A stretch of 64,000 bases of DNA from Pontibacter deserti (lineage in GTDB: Bacteria > Bacteroidota > Bacteroidia > Cytophagales > Hymenobacteraceae): the NCBI RefSeq assembly GCF_023630255.1, contig NZ_JALPRS010000001.1:1798001-1862000 (forward strand). The letters run 5' to 3'. Below, one piece after another: positions 35,048-44,778 of this stretch. The notes below the pieces were generated by a model. That model searched no databases. It was not told the origin of the DNA and worked only from the letters and a program-made list of their open reading frames with translations. The position numbers and the translations under genes were made by a program. Numbering within the stretch: position 1 is the stretch's first letter; the number at the start of each line of letters is the position of its first letter.

Positions 35048-35743
35048 ATGGCCTATAACTTTGAGGCAGGCGAAGTTCTGCTAATAGATAAACCGCTGAC
35101 CTGGACATCGTTTGATGTTGTAAAGAAGGTGCGTAATACATTAAGGGTTAAAAAGATCGGCCATGCCGGCACGTTAGATCCGCTTGCCAGCGGTTTGCTT
35201 ATACTTTGCACCGGTAAATACACCAAACGCATCGATGAGATACAGGCACAGGAAAAAGAATACACCGGCACCATTATACTTGGCCAGTACACCCCATCCT
35301 ACGATAAAGAAACCGAGGTAACCGAAACTAAGGACATCAGCCACCTTACCCCTGAAAGTATAAAAGCCGCTGCCGAAGGTTTTGTTGGAACTATAGAACA
35401 AGTGCCTCCTATTTACTCTGCGGTGATGGTGGATGGCAAACGTGCCTACGACCTGGCGCGCCGTGGAAAAGCTGCTGAACTGAAGCCTCGTACTATAACC
35501 ATAAAAGCATTTGATATCACTGCCATTGAAGGCGATGTAGTATCGTTCCGGGTAGTTTGCACCAAAGGCACCTACATCCGTAGCCTGGCTTATGACTTGG
35601 GTGTAAAACTGAATGTTGGCGGTCACTTGGGTTCTTTGGTTCGTACGCGCATTGGCGAGTATAAACTGGAAGATGCTTTGACCATAGAAGATATTCAGGA
35701 AATCAGAAAAGCACAGCTGGAAGCGAATGGAAGTAATTCGTGA
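35048..35743 (+). CDS. truB: tRNA pseudouridine-55 synthase
   Basis: 231 residues, the short form without the C-terminal PUA domain found in E. coli. Near the start, L-I-D-K-P-L-T-W-T-S-F-D-V-V, then G-H-A-G-T-L-D-P-L-A-S-G-L-L with the catalytic Asp, Y-T-G-T-I-I-L-G, and C-T-K-G-T-Y-I-R-S-L-A-Y-D-L-G. It isomerises U55 in the T loop of tRNAs. Its last 17 nt overlap ribF. Confidence 0.96.
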   Translation: MAYNFEAGEVLLIDKPLTWTSFDVVKKVRNTLRVKKIGHAGTLDPLASGLLILCTGKYTKRIDEIQAQEKEYTGTIILGQYTPSYDKETEVTETKDISHLTPESIKAAAEGFVGTIEQVPPIYSAVMVDGKRAYDLARRGKAAELKPRTITIKAFDITAIEGDVVSFRVVCTKGTYIRSLAYDLGVKLNVGGHLGSLVRTRIGEYKLEDALTIEDIQEIRKAQLEANGSNS

Positions 35744-36659
35744 TATAGCCGAATTTCCGCAGCTTAGCTATCCGGTGGTTACCAGCGGCACTTTTGATGG
35801 CGTGCACGTAGGTCACCAGAAAATTCTTAAGCGTGTAATCGAGCGTGCCCGCCATAGCAATGGCCAGAGTGTGGTCATTACATATTGGCCGCACCCGCGC
35901 CTGGTTCTTTTCCCCGAAGACAACGACCTGAAGCTGCTTTCTACTATAGATGAACGCATTGAACAGCTACGCAGCTTTGGAATTGACTACCTGCTTATCA
36001 TTCCGTTTACCAAAGACTTTTCGCGTACCAGTTCACGCAGCTTTATTACCGATATTCTGGTAAAAGCATTGCATACCAAAGTACTTGTGATAGGGTATGA
36101 CCATAGGTTTGGCAAAAACCGAGAAGGCAGCTTTGAACACCTGAAATCGCACAGCAGCAAGTATGGCTTTGAAGTAGAAGAGATACCCCGCCAGGATGTG
36201 GACGACGTGGGGGTGAGTTCAACCAAAATACGCAAAGCATTGGAAAGTGGCGACCTTGAAACAGCTTCCAGCTACCTGGGCAGAAACTATACGTTAAGCT
36301 CTGTTGTGGTAGAAGGCAACAAGCTTGGCCGCACCATTGGTTACCCGACTGCAAACCTGGCCTTACCAGGCCCTCATAAACTGATTCCGGCTAACGGAGT
36401 GTATGCTGTATGGGCAACTATAAATGGCGAGCGCCACCCTGGCATGATGAACATCGGCATGCGCCCCACTGTAGATGGCACTCACCTTACATTGGAAGTT
36501 CACCTGCTCAACTTTAACCGCGACATCTATGGCGAAACGCTTACTGTAGATTTTGTAGCTCAACTACGCCAGGAAGAAAAGTTCAGCAGCTTGGATGCTC
36601 TGAAAGCACAGTTAGCCAAAGATAAAGAAGCAACTGAGCGTATCCTTTCTACTGTATAA
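35727..36659 (+). CDS. ribF: Bifunctional riboflavin kinase/FAD synthetase
   Basis: 310 residues. The N-terminal FAD synthetase (nucleotidyltransferase) half has S-G-T-F-D-G-V-H-V-G-H-Q-K-I-L and Y-D-H-R-F-G-K-N-R-E-G; the C-terminal riboflavin kinase half has Y-P-T-A-N-L, N-G-V-Y-A-V-W, N-I-G-M-R-P-T-V-D-G, and L-E-V-H-L-L-N-F. It makes FMN and FAD from riboflavin. It starts inside the end of truB, an old and common pairing, and is followed by a terminator. Confidence 0.97.
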   Translation: MEVIRDIAEFPQLSYPVVTSGTFDGVHVGHQKILKRVIERARHSNGQSVVITYWPHPRLVLFPEDNDLKLLSTIDERIEQLRSFGIDYLLIIPFTKDFSRTSSRSFITDILVKALHTKVLVIGYDHRFGKNREGSFEHLKSHSSKYGFEVEEIPRQDVDDVGVSSTKIRKALESGDLETASSYLGRNYTLSSVVVEGNKLGRTIGYPTANLALPGPHKLIPANGVYAVWATINGERHPGMMNIGMRPTVDGTHLTLEVHLLNFNRDIYGETLTVDFVAQLRQEEKFSSLDALKAQLAKDKEATERILSTV

Positions 36660-36696
36660 TTTCACCTGTTCTGTAACCGATTTCACCCAAAAAAGT

Positions 36697-36726
36697 AAAG
36701 CCATATTTCCATATGGCTTTTATTAT
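36697..36726 (+). terminator. Terminator of the ftsX-ribF operon
   Basis: Perfect 10-bp arms AAAGCCATAT and ATATGGCTTT around a 4-nt loop, then T/A-rich DNA. Confidence 0.8.
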
Positions 36727-36835
36727 ATATAACTTACCTACCTATAGAACTATATTATATCGCTGTTTTGGGTATGGTGCTTATGTGTAGCAAAGCGAGG
36801 CATGACTAACCAAAGTAAAAGCTCATTAAATAACT

Positions 36836-37534
36836 ATGATCAATAAAACTGTAAAAAATGCTCAGGAAGCCTTACAAGGTGTTCAGGATGGCATGACGCT
36901 GATGTTGGGTGGGTTTGGTTTGTGTGGCATTCCGGAAAACTCTATCCAGGAGTTGTTGCGCCTTGGCGTTAAAGACCTGACTTGTATTTCTAACAATGCG
37001 GGTGTTGACGATTTCGGAATTGGTTTGCTGTTGCAGAAGCGCCAGGTGAAAAAAATGATTGCCAGCTATGTTGGTGAAAACGCTGAATTCGAACGTCAGC
37101 TATTGTCAGGTGAGCTGGAAGTAGAACTGATACCACAAGGTACATTGGCAGAACGTTGCCGAGCTGGTGGTGCTGGTATACCTGCTTTCTTTACGCCGGC
37201 AGGATATGGTACCGAAGTTGGCGAAGGAAAAGAGAGCCGTGAGTTTAATGGCAAGATGTACCTGATGGAGACCTGGCTAAAAGCTGACTTCGCGTTTGTA
37301 AAAGCATGGAAAGGCGACACGGCCGGTAACCTGATCTATAAAGGTACTGCCCGTAATTTTAACCCGATGATGGCAACAGCTGGCAAAATAACTGTTGCCG
37401 AAGTAGAAGAACTGGTGCCTGCCGGCGAACTGGACCCGAACATGATCCATACGCCAGGTATTTATGTGCAGCGCATCTTCCAGGGCGAAAAGTACGAGAA
37501 GCGCATTGAGCAGAGAACGGTAAGACAGGCTTAA
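36836..37534 (+). CDS. scoA: 3-oxoacid CoA-transferase subunit A
   Basis: 232 residues. [17 protein letters not shown] near residue 20 is the subunit-A signature (family GGFGLCG-PE), with [19 protein letters not shown] and F-V-K-A-W-K-G-D. It forms a heterodimer with the next gene's product and moves CoA between succinyl-CoA and acetoacetate or related acids. The precise substrate pair cannot be read from sequence. Subunit B starts 11 bp downstream. Confidence 0.92.
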   Translation: MINKTVKNAQEALQGVQDGMTLMLGGFGLCGIPENSIQELLRLGVKDLTCISNNAGVDDFGIGLLLQKRQVKKMIASYVGENAEFERQLLSGELEVELIPQGTLAERCRAGGAGIPAFFTPAGYGTEVGEGKESREFNGKMYLMETWLKADFAFVKAWKGDTAGNLIYKGTARNFNPMMATAGKITVAEVEELVPAGELDPNMIHTPGIYVQRIFQGEKYEKRIEQRTVRQA

Positions 37535-37545
37535 ATCAGAAAGAC

Positions 37546-38202
37546 ATGGCTTTAGATAAAAATCAGATAGCGAAACGTATTGCAAAAGAAGTTAAGAACG
37601 GCATGTATGTAAACCTGGGCATCGGGATACCGACACTCGTGGCAAACTATATTCCGCAAGGTATTGAGGTAGTGTTGCAGTCGGAGAACGGGCTGCTGGG
37701 TATGGGTCCCTTTCCTACCGAAGACCAGGTGGATGCCGACCTGATAAACGCTGGTAAGCAAACTATAACTACACTGCCGGGTTCCTCTATTTTTAGTTCT
37801 GCCGATAGTTTTGGCATGATACGCGGTGAGCATGTGGACCTGACTATACTTGGCGCGATGGAGGTATCAGAAGACGGCGACATAGCCAACTGGAAAATTC
37901 CGGGTAAAATGGTTAAAGGCATGGGCGGTGCTATGGACCTTGTAGCATCAGCTAAAAATATTATTGTAGCGATGCAGCACACCGCCCGCGACGGATCATC
38001 AAAACTCTTAAAAGAATGTACCCTGCCTATAACCGGCCTGAAATGTGTGAAGAAAATTGTGACTGACTTGGCAGTATTGGAAGTAACCGATAAAGGTTTT
38101 AAGCTACTGGAACGGGCACCAGGCGTAACCGTGGAAGACATTCAGAAAGCAACAGAAGGCACTCTCATTGTAGAAGGCGAAATCCCGGAAGTGCAACTAT
38201 AG
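37546..38202 (+). CDS. scoB: 3-oxoacid CoA-transferase subunit B
   Basis: 218 residues. [13 protein letters not shown] and the catalytic loop [11 protein letters not shown] are present; Glu47 in SENG is the residue that forms the glutamyl-CoA thioester. Later G-G-A-M-D-L and C-T-L-P-I-T-G match the family. Forms the active enzyme with the subunit A encoded upstream; together they allow ketone-body or short-chain acid use. Confidence 0.94.
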   Translation: MALDKNQIAKRIAKEVKNGMYVNLGIGIPTLVANYIPQGIEVVLQSENGLLGMGPFPTEDQVDADLINAGKQTITTLPGSSIFSSADSFGMIRGEHVDLTILGAMEVSEDGDIANWKIPGKMVKGMGGAMDLVASAKNIIVAMQHTARDGSSKLLKECTLPITGLKCVKKIVTDLAVLEVTDKGFKLLERAPGVTVEDIQKATEGTLIVEGEIPEVQL

Positions 38203-38225
38203 TTGTTATTAAACCTATACTTTAT

Positions 38226-38260
38226 AAAGCGCAGCCTACCATAGCTGCGCTTTCTTTTTT
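38226..38260 (+). terminator. Terminator of scoAB
   Basis: Perfect 10-bp arms AAAGCGCAGC (38226-38235) and GCTGCGCTTT (38244-38253), then a T-run. Confidence 0.9.
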
Positions 38261-38362
38261 AACTTTGGTACTGCATGTGCATCAAGTATTCAGGTTCATA
38301 AATTATATCGAAACTATACTTACTGCACGTATACCTGTAGCATAAAAGCGAAAAACTTACCT

Positions 38363-39922
38363 ATGAGCGATAAGAACGAAGAAAGTACAGAACATACAGA
38401 ACACAAATTATTACTCCGCCAGCTCCAGCTCAAAGACTACAACGAAGTAAAGGAGATCATGGAAACGGTTTACTCCAATATGGGGGGCACCTGGACCAGG
38501 AAAGAATTCTCAAACCTGCTAAAAAAGTTTCCGGAGGGGCAGATATGTATTGAAGATAAAGGACGTGTAGTTGCCGGAGCGCTAAGCCTTATTGTAGATT
38601 ACTCTGAGTATGGTGATAAGCACACATACGAGCAGATCGTAGACCGCGGTACCTTCAAGTCACACGACCCGGAGGGTGATACATTGTATGGGATAGACGT
38701 GTTCGTGCACCCTGACTACCGGAACCTGCGCCTTGGTCGTCGTTTGTATGATGCACGCAAAGAGATGTGCGAAAACCTGAACCTGCGTGGCATTATTGCC
38801 GGTGGCCGTATACCTGGTTATAAAGACTATGCCAATAAGCTAACGCCTGCCAAGTACATTGAGATGGTGCGTAACAAGGAGCTTTCAGACCCGGTGCTCT
38901 CTTTCCAGCTGAGCAACGAATTCCATGTGCGCAAAATCATGAAGAACTACCTGCCCGATGACAAGGATTCGCGTGCCTATGCCACATTACTGGAGTGGGT
39001 AAACGTATACTTTGAAGAGAAAGAAAAGCTAATTGGCGGTAAGAAAACCGTTGTGCGCATTGGTATTGTGCAGTGGCAGATGCGTGCTGTAAAGTCTCTG
39101 GATGATATGATGCAGCAGATCGAGTTTTTTGTAGATACGGTGAGCTCTTATAAATCTGATATAGTGGTGTTTCCGGAATTCTTTAACGCACCGCTGATGG
39201 CGCTAACCAAGGAAGATTCTCCGTCGGAAGCGATCAGAAGTATGGCCGAATATACCGATGAGATTCGGGAGCAGATGATACACCTGGCGCTGTCGTATAA
39301 CATCAACATTATTGCCGGAAGTATGCCGGAGTACTACGATAATAAGCTATACAATGTAAGCTACCTTTGCCGCCGCGATGGTACTTATGACAAGCAGTAT
39401 AAACTACACGTTACACCGGATGAGTCGCACTACTGGGGTATGCGTGGAGGCCATAAACTGAAGATCTTCGACACGGATATTGGTAAGATCGGTATCCTGA
39501 TCTGCTACGATGTGGAATTCCCGGAACTGGCGCGTATGCTGTCGGATATGGACATGAAGATACTTTTTGTGCCCTACTGGACAGACACCAAGAACGCTTA
39601 CCTGCGTGTGCGCCGTTGTGCCCAGGCACGTGCCATCGAGAACGAATGTTATGTAGCCATTACCGGTAGCGTAGGCAACCTGCCGAAGGTAGAGAACATG
39701 GACATCCAGTACTCGCAGTCTGCGGTCTTCTCCCCTTCTGACTTCGCATTCCCGCACGATGCTGTGGTAGCAGAAGCCACACCTAACACGGAGATGACCC
39801 TGATCGCTGACCTGGACCTGGACCTGCTGAAGGATCTGAACACGGCCGGCAGCGTGCGTAACCTCCGCGACCGCCGCAAAGACCTGTACAACCTGAGCTG
39901 GGTTACCCGCAAAGAGGATTAA
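38363..39922 (+). CDS. GNAT acetyltransferase fused to a nitrilase-type amidohydrolase
   Basis: 519 residues in two enzymes. Residues about 13-190 are a GNAT fold (D-V-F-V-H-P-D-Y-R-N-L-R-L-G-R-R-L-Y-D-A is the acetyl-CoA-binding strand-helix). Residues about 228-519 are a carbon-nitrogen hydrolase with the Glu in V-F-P-E-F-F, the Lys in Q-Y-K-L-H-V-T-P-D-E and the nucleophile in I-C-Y-D-V-E-F-P-E: the full Glu-Lys-Cys triad. The fusion occurs in other bacteria, but I know no defined substrate. It may acylate and deacylate the same amide-bearing metabolite, which is inference. Cytosolic, monocistronic, with a strong terminator. Confidence 0.88.
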   Translation: MSDKNEESTEHTEHKLLLRQLQLKDYNEVKEIMETVYSNMGGTWTRKEFSNLLKKFPEGQICIEDKGRVVAGALSLIVDYSEYGDKHTYEQIVDRGTFKSHDPEGDTLYGIDVFVHPDYRNLRLGRRLYDARKEMCENLNLRGIIAGGRIPGYKDYANKLTPAKYIEMVRNKELSDPVLSFQLSNEFHVRKIMKNYLPDDKDSRAYATLLEWVNVYFEEKEKLIGGKKTVVRIGIVQWQMRAVKSLDDMMQQIEFFVDTVSSYKSDIVVFPEFFNAPLMALTKEDSPSEAIRSMAEYTDEIREQMIHLALSYNINIIAGSMPEYYDNKLYNVSYLCRRDGTYDKQYKLHVTPDESHYWGMRGGHKLKIFDTDIGKIGILICYDVEFPELARMLSDMDMKILFVPYWTDTKNAYLRVRRCAQARAIENECYVAITGSVGNLPKVENMDIQYSQSAVFSPSDFAFPHDAVVAEATPNTEMTLIADLDLDLLKDLNTAGSVRNLRDRRKDLYNLSWVTRKED

Positions 39923-39938
39923 AAGTATAAATTACTTT

Positions 39939-39990
39939 AAAACAAATAGTGCCACCTGCAGAATCTGTAGGTGGCACTATTTGTTTTAGG
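39939..39990 (+). terminator. Terminator of the GNAT-nitrilase gene
   Basis: Very long stem: arms 39939-39960 and 39966-39987 pair at 21 of 22 positions (core AGTGCCACCT). Symmetric A/T tails. Confidence 0.9.
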
Positions 39991-40056
39991 CACTTTCTGT
40001 TGCAATTATACTTCTGTAAAAAACATAGAGCCTATACAATATCGTTCGGTAATGCT

Positions 40057-40064
40057 TAGTTTTG
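40057..40064 (+). promoter_or_regulatory. -7 box (TAGTTTTG) for the glycan cluster
   Basis: Exact TAnnTTTG match 28 nt before the ATG at 40092. It overlaps a TTG codon at 40062 that could otherwise be taken as the start, and so argues for the ATG. No clear -33 TTG. Confidence 0.5.
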
Positions 40065-40091
40065 CAAATTAAAGTTACCATCACCACATCT

Positions 40092-41471
40092 ATGAGGGCA
40101 TCCCTTGATCAACTTATCAGAGCAACAAAAAGCAGGTTCTTTTCTGATCAGGATGAACTTACCTGGCGGGCTTATAAAAACATTTTCCTGTCGTTTCTTT
40201 ACAAGGGTTTTGGCGTTATAGTTGGCTTGTTGCTTGTGCCCCTTACGCTTAGTTACCTCTCCCCTGTTAAGTATGGCATCTGGCTCACTTTAAGTGCTAT
40301 ACTGCAATGGATCACCTTCTTTGATGTAGGTTTGAGCCACGGTCTCCGGAATAAATTTGCTATCGCGTTGCTCAACAAGGATGTACGTGCGGGTCGTATT
40401 TATACCAGCACAACCTATGCTACTGTTGGGGCAATTGCCTTTATACTTATTCTACTTGCTATCAGCTTCTATTTTTTAAACAGCTGGCACTCGTTTTCAA
40501 ACTTGTCTTTTAGTTTAACTCCGGAAGTTCAGGATCTTCTGCTGGTAGTACTCGTATTTTTCTCAGTGCGTCTGGTGGCAAGCCTTATTTTCGCTTTACT
40601 TGCCGCGGAGCAAAAAGTAAGTGCTATCGGGTTTCTTGACCTGATTGTAAGTTCGCTGTCTTTACTGGCTATTTTTATACTTAAACAGTTTACCGAGAAC
40701 TCTCTTTTCTGGGCGGGTGCGTCGTTAAGCTTTATAATTATGGTTGTGCCTTTTGTAGCAAACATCTGGTACTTCAATAAAGACTATAAACCATACACAC
40801 CAGCGTTGAAGTACGTTAACTTCAGTTATGCAAAAGACCTGCTGACCCTTGGTGGCAACTTCTTTCTACTTCAAGCAGCTGCCATTATACTTTTCTCCAG
40901 CAACAACTTTATCATAGCTGCTTTATTAGGTGCAGAAGACGTTACCATTTTTAACATACCATTTAAGTATATGGCTATGGTTACGATGGTATCAGTTATC
41001 ATTTTAAATCCGTACTGGTCGGCGGCTACAGAGGCCTATAAAGCGAAGAACTATAGTTGGTTTCAGAAGACAATCCGAAACCTTATGCTCTTCTGGTTGC
41101 TTATGGCTGTTCTGCTAATAGCTATGGTCCTGCTCTCTCCTTTTGTGTATGAAATCTGGCTTAGTGATAAAATAACTATACCTTATTCGGTTACTGCACT
41201 TATGGCCACATATGTAGGAGTATTGGCCTGGAACAATATATTTGTATACCTGATAAACGGCATTGGCAAGATCAGGCTACAAGTATACACCTACCTGTTT
41301 GCAGCCTGCTTTATCGTACCGCTTGCCTACCTGTTTATAAAAGAATTTAACTGGGGACTGAATGGAATCCTGATCGCTAATATTATTTGTATCTTGCCAG
41401 CCAGTTTTCTGATGCCACTGCAGCTTTGGCTGATCATCAGGGAACGGGCAACAGGTATATTTCTGAAGTAA
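40092..41471 (+). CDS. Polysaccharide flippase (Wzx/MATE-like, oligosaccharide flippase family)
   Basis: 459 residues from the ATG at 40092. Twelve to fourteen hydrophobic helices; the first, F-L-S-F-L-Y-K-G-F-G-V-I-V-G-L-L, and Y-L-S-P-V-K-Y-G-I-W-L-T-L are typical of the PST/Wzx family (MOP superfamily). It would move lipid-linked sugar units across the inner membrane. First gene of the polysaccharide locus that runs to 50.7 kb, where transferases and a polymerase are also present. The sugar is not predictable. Confidence 0.85.
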   Translation: MRASLDQLIRATKSRFFSDQDELTWRAYKNIFLSFLYKGFGVIVGLLLVPLTLSYLSPVKYGIWLTLSAILQWITFFDVGLSHGLRNKFAIALLNKDVRAGRIYTSTTYATVGAIAFILILLAISFYFLNSWHSFSNLSFSLTPEVQDLLLVVLVFFSVRLVASLIFALLAAEQKVSAIGFLDLIVSSLSLLAIFILKQFTENSLFWAGASLSFIIMVVPFVANIWYFNKDYKPYTPALKYVNFSYAKDLLTLGGNFFLLQAAAIILFSSNNFIIAALLGAEDVTIFNIPFKYMAMVTMVSVIILNPYWSAATEAYKAKNYSWFQKTIRNLMLFWLLMAVLLIAMVLLSPFVYEIWLSDKITIPYSVTALMATYVGVLAWNNIFVYLINGIGKIRLQVYTYLFAACFIVPLAYLFIKEFNWGLNGILIANIICILPASFLMPLQLWLIIRERATGIFLK

Positions 41472-41577
41472 TAAAGTCAATTCTCTGTTGCTTAGACAAA
41501 CCATAAGTAACATTGCAAATCAATAAAGCAGCTTTTCTCTTTTGACCAATATTGCTACATCGGTAACTAAAAACAGT

Positions 41578-42765
41578 ATGATCTTTCTCTCGGAAGATCC
41601 GCCCCTAAAGAGAAAAGGACATGGCTTGTCTGTGCTTCTTTACAATATGCTGTCCGGTTTACAAAAGTATAATCCTGCTGTTGTTACTTTTATACCTTCC
41701 GCTGAGATTACCCGCACAGATATAATAGATGATGCTTCTTGGAAAGTACATATTTGTGATAACCTGCTGCATCGGGTTACAAAGAGCCGTTATTTCTCGA
41801 GTTCCAGTTTCCCGGTCAGGCTGCTGAACTTTCTGCTGCATTTGCCAGCCATCCTCAGGCTGGCCCGAAAGCAACCTGACGCACCTGTGTTAGTAAGTGT
41901 AGGTGCATCTGCCAAGCCTCTGGTATTTGCATCAATGTTAAAAAAACTGCTGAAGAACCCGGTGTGGTTGTACATTGTCGATGATTTTGAGATGATAAAC
42001 GAGCTCAGCACAAACAAACTCGAGCACTACTTAACCCGCAAGTATACAAAACCTATACTTACCTCCGCCGATAGGCTAATTGTGATCAGTGAGGGTCTGA
42101 AACAAGTATACCAGCAAAGGTATAATGTTACTGCTGACGTGCTGTTGCCATGCTTTAACCCGGTAACACCTGAGGTAAAAGATAAGTCCGGCAAAAGCGA
42201 CATCTTTACTTTTGTTTTTTCTGGTGGCCTGAACCTGCTTTACAACGACACGCTTAAACTTTTTGCTGATAAACTGCAGGAGTTAAACAAGTATAGCAGC
42301 AGGCAATACAAGCTTATCATCCAGACCTACTCTTCGCTCGAACAGTTCGATTCCTTAGGATTTGATGAGTCTGTTGTAAGTTACTGTACTTCCGCTGAAC
42401 GTAGTTCTTCCCTTCCTTCTTATCGCGAAGCCGATTGTTTTCTGGTACCTTATACTTTTGCAGCGGCCAAACAGGACCTAGTACGAACATCTTTTCCGCA
42501 GAAAGTAGCAGAACTCATTCAGCTAAAAAGACCGGTTTTGTTTCTGGGCCCGGGCTATAGCTCTGTAGTCAGTTTCTTTAAAGAGCAGCAGGTACCTTAT
42601 GTAGTAGATGAACAGACTATAAAAGCTCTTCCGGAAATCATTGCACAGATGGCCGCTTCAGAAACGAACGAAGCACTACAGGAGAACTATAGCCGCATTT
42701 ATCAGAATCACTTTTCAGAGGTAAACGTGAAAAGAGTGCTTCTTGGGAAACAAACGTACGCGTAA
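41578..42765 (+). CDS. Glycosyltransferase (GT4-like, GT-B fold)
   Basis: 395 residues from the ATG at 41578; a TTG at 41542 would add 12 residues before the first strand. M-I-F-L-S-E-D-P-P is the first Rossmann strand with a glycine/lysine loop, K-G-H-G-L-S. Mid-protein, W-L-Y-I-V-D-D-F-E and R-L-I-V-I-S-E-G-L-K-Q-V-Y correspond to the GT4 linker, and V-F-S-G-G-L-N-L-L-Y-N opens the C-terminal domain. The E-x7-E motif is not obvious, so the family call is tentative. 2 bp before the next transferase gene. Confidence 0.7.
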   Translation: MIFLSEDPPLKRKGHGLSVLLYNMLSGLQKYNPAVVTFIPSAEITRTDIIDDASWKVHICDNLLHRVTKSRYFSSSSFPVRLLNFLLHLPAILRLARKQPDAPVLVSVGASAKPLVFASMLKKLLKNPVWLYIVDDFEMINELSTNKLEHYLTRKYTKPILTSADRLIVISEGLKQVYQQRYNVTADVLLPCFNPVTPEVKDKSGKSDIFTFVFSGGLNLLYNDTLKLFADKLQELNKYSSRQYKLIIQTYSSLEQFDSLGFDESVVSYCTSAERSSSLPSYREADCFLVPYTFAAAKQDLVRTSFPQKVAELIQLKRPVLFLGPGYSSVVSFFKEQQVPYVVDEQTIKALPEIIAQMAASETNEALQENYSRIYQNHFSEVNVKRVLLGKQTYA

Positions 42766-42767
42766 CT

Positions 42768-43775
42768 ATGAAAATAAAGTTTTTACCCTACCAGCCTCAT
42801 TGCTTTGCCTTTGGCGGTTTTGAAGTGCAGACACTAAGCACCCTGCAGGCACTTCAGGAATATGGCGTGGATGCAACAACCTTAGATGTGTGGGGAAGAG
42901 ACAGCAACTTTGATGTGCTGCATTGCTGGGGTCTGGGCGTTGCGAACTACGAGAATGTTTTCTGGGGAAAAAAAGCCGGGAAAAAGGTAGTTATTACAGC
43001 CCTGCTCCCCTACTACGAAACTATACTTGAGAAAGCAAAGCATTACCTCTCGCTGGGAGTTTACAAAGCACGCCTTTTTAAAGAGATGTTGCAGGTTGTA
43101 GATAAAGTAGTGCTTGTAAATGAGTTGCAGGCAGATGTTTGTAAACGCTTGTTTGGGGTACCCTCGTCAAAACTGGAAGTTATACCAAATGTAGTGCAGC
43201 AGCTATACTTTGATGCAGGTAAATACACCGGTAGTCCGTTTAAGCAACAGTATAATCTTTCTGATTTTATACTTACAACCGGAAACGTGTGCTCCCGAAA
43301 AAACCAGCTTAGCCTGGCTCGTGCAGCAGTTAAAGCAGGTGCAAACCTTGTAATTATCGGCAAAGTAATGGAAGGCGAAGAAAAGTATAGAGAAGCGCTG
43401 GAGCAGTTTGTGCAGGCAAATCCAACTATAACCTGGATAAAAGGATTGGAACCCGGATCTGATGATTTAGTGAATGCCTATGCCGCCTGCGCTGCCTTTG
43501 CCCTGCCAAGTTACGTAGAGCAACAACCCATTTCTTTGCTGGAGGCTGCCGTTATGCATAAGCCCCTTCTTATCTCAGACAGAGCCTATGCCCATCAGAA
43601 ATACTATACCAATGCCCGTTTAGTGAATCCTGGCTCTACAGACGAAATCGCCAAAGGTTTACAGGATGTACTTAACAATAGCAGCAAGTATATAGTACCT
43701 CATCAGTTTTTGCAGGAGTGTAAAGCCCATCATGTTGCTGAAGCTTACGCTGATGTTTACAAATCCCTTTACTAA
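42768..43775 (+). CDS. Glycosyltransferase family 4
   Basis: 335 residues. The C-terminal GT-B half has I-L-T-T-G-N-V-C-S-R-K-N-Q (nucleotide-sugar loop) and the GT4 signature P-S-Y-V-E-Q-Q-P-I-S-L-L-E-A-A-V (E-x7-E). The N-terminal half is short and has F-G-G-F-E-V-Q-T-L-S, the usual glycine-rich acceptor loop. Starts 2 bp after the preceding transferase, so translation is probably coupled. Donor and acceptor unknown. Confidence 0.85.
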   Translation: MKIKFLPYQPHCFAFGGFEVQTLSTLQALQEYGVDATTLDVWGRDSNFDVLHCWGLGVANYENVFWGKKAGKKVVITALLPYYETILEKAKHYLSLGVYKARLFKEMLQVVDKVVLVNELQADVCKRLFGVPSSKLEVIPNVVQQLYFDAGKYTGSPFKQQYNLSDFILTTGNVCSRKNQLSLARAAVKAGANLVIIGKVMEGEEKYREALEQFVQANPTITWIKGLEPGSDDLVNAYAACAAFALPSYVEQQPISLLEAAVMHKPLLISDRAYAHQKYYTNARLVNPGSTDEIAKGLQDVLNNSSKYIVPHQFLQECKAHHVAEAYADVYKSLY

Positions 43776-43822
43776 GCTGGTTTGTTAAGGCACAACCACG
43801 TTTATTTAAAGTTAATTAAAGA

Positions 43823-43830
43823 TAACTTTG
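43823..43830 (+). promoter_or_regulatory. Candidate internal -7 box (TAACTTTG)
   Basis: Exact TAnnTTTG match in the 135-bp gap before the GT2 gene at 43911; could give the second half of the glycan cluster its own promoter. No -33 TTG at normal spacing. Confidence 0.4.
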
Positions 43831-43910
43831 TATTTTTGCCAGCTACTAAAGGTATAGCAGATTTAAATTTATCATCCTGGCAGTAAACACTTTACCATTA
43901 CAAGACATAC

Positions 43911-44753
43911 ATGAGCAGAATTAAGGGAGGCTATAGATTACGAAATATTTCATCTGTACAAGCAGATGGGCTTCCGCTGGTGTCTGTTGTAACTGTTGTA
44001 TATAATGGCCAGAAATCGCTGGAACAAACCATTCAGAGTGTACTGAACCAGACGTATCCGAACCTGGAGTACATTATAGTAGATGGAGGCTCTACAGACG
44101 GCACTTTGGATATCATCAGGAAGTACGAAGAAAGTATAGCTTACTGGAAAAGCGAAAAAGACAACGGTATAAGCGACGCCTTTAACAAGGGGATTTCGCT
44201 GGCGACCGGCGAACTGATTGGCTTACTGAATGCGGATGACTGGTATGAACCAGATGCGCTGGAAACTATAGTTTCGGCCTATAAGCCGGGAAGTGTGGTG
44301 CATGGCAACATGCAGTATTGGAACGAAGATGGCAGCAAAGGCTTGTTTTTTAAGCCAAACCAAAAGCTGCTGCCAAAAGAAATGACCATCAATCACCCAA
44401 CGGTATTTATTTCCAGGTCGCTGTACGAGCAGTATGGCACGTTCAGTACCAACTATAAATTGGCCATGGACTACCACCTGTTGCTGCGTTTATACTTAGC
44501 ATCCGTGCCGTTTATTGAAGTAGACAAAACAATAGCCAACATGCGCTCCGGCGGTTTTTCCGGCAACTGGATAAATTGTTACAGGGAAGTTTGCAGGGCA
44601 AAAAACGAACTGTTAGGGAATAAGCGCCAGAACCAGCTATTCTATACCTGGCAGGTACTCCGCCGAAGCATTTCAGAAACATTGGCCAACACGCCACTTT
44701 CTTTTATTAACCGCCTTTACAGGAGTTATTTTTCTCCTATGAAAAAAGCATAA
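43911..44753 (+). CDS. Glycosyltransferase family 2
   Basis: 280 residues. GT-A features in order: V-S-V-V-T-V-V-Y-N-G, Q-S-V-L-N-Q-T-Y-P-N-L-E-Y, I-I-V-D-G-G-S-T-D-G-T, D-N-G-I-S-D-A-F-N-K-G, and the metal-binding L-N-A-D-D-W-Y. Close to WcaA/colanic-acid-type and other exopolysaccharide transferases that invert the anomeric centre. No membrane segment. Preceded by a 135-bp gap with a possible own promoter. Confidence 0.92.
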   Translation: MSRIKGGYRLRNISSVQADGLPLVSVVTVVYNGQKSLEQTIQSVLNQTYPNLEYIIVDGGSTDGTLDIIRKYEESIAYWKSEKDNGISDAFNKGISLATGELIGLLNADDWYEPDALETIVSAYKPGSVVHGNMQYWNEDGSKGLFFKPNQKLLPKEMTINHPTVFISRSLYEQYGTFSTNYKLAMDYHLLLRLYLASVPFIEVDKTIANMRSGGFSGNWINCYREVCRAKNELLGNKRQNQLFYTWQVLRRSISETLANTPLSFINRLYRSYFSPMKKA

Positions 44754-44778
44754 TCCTATACTAAAGCGCTTTTACAAC

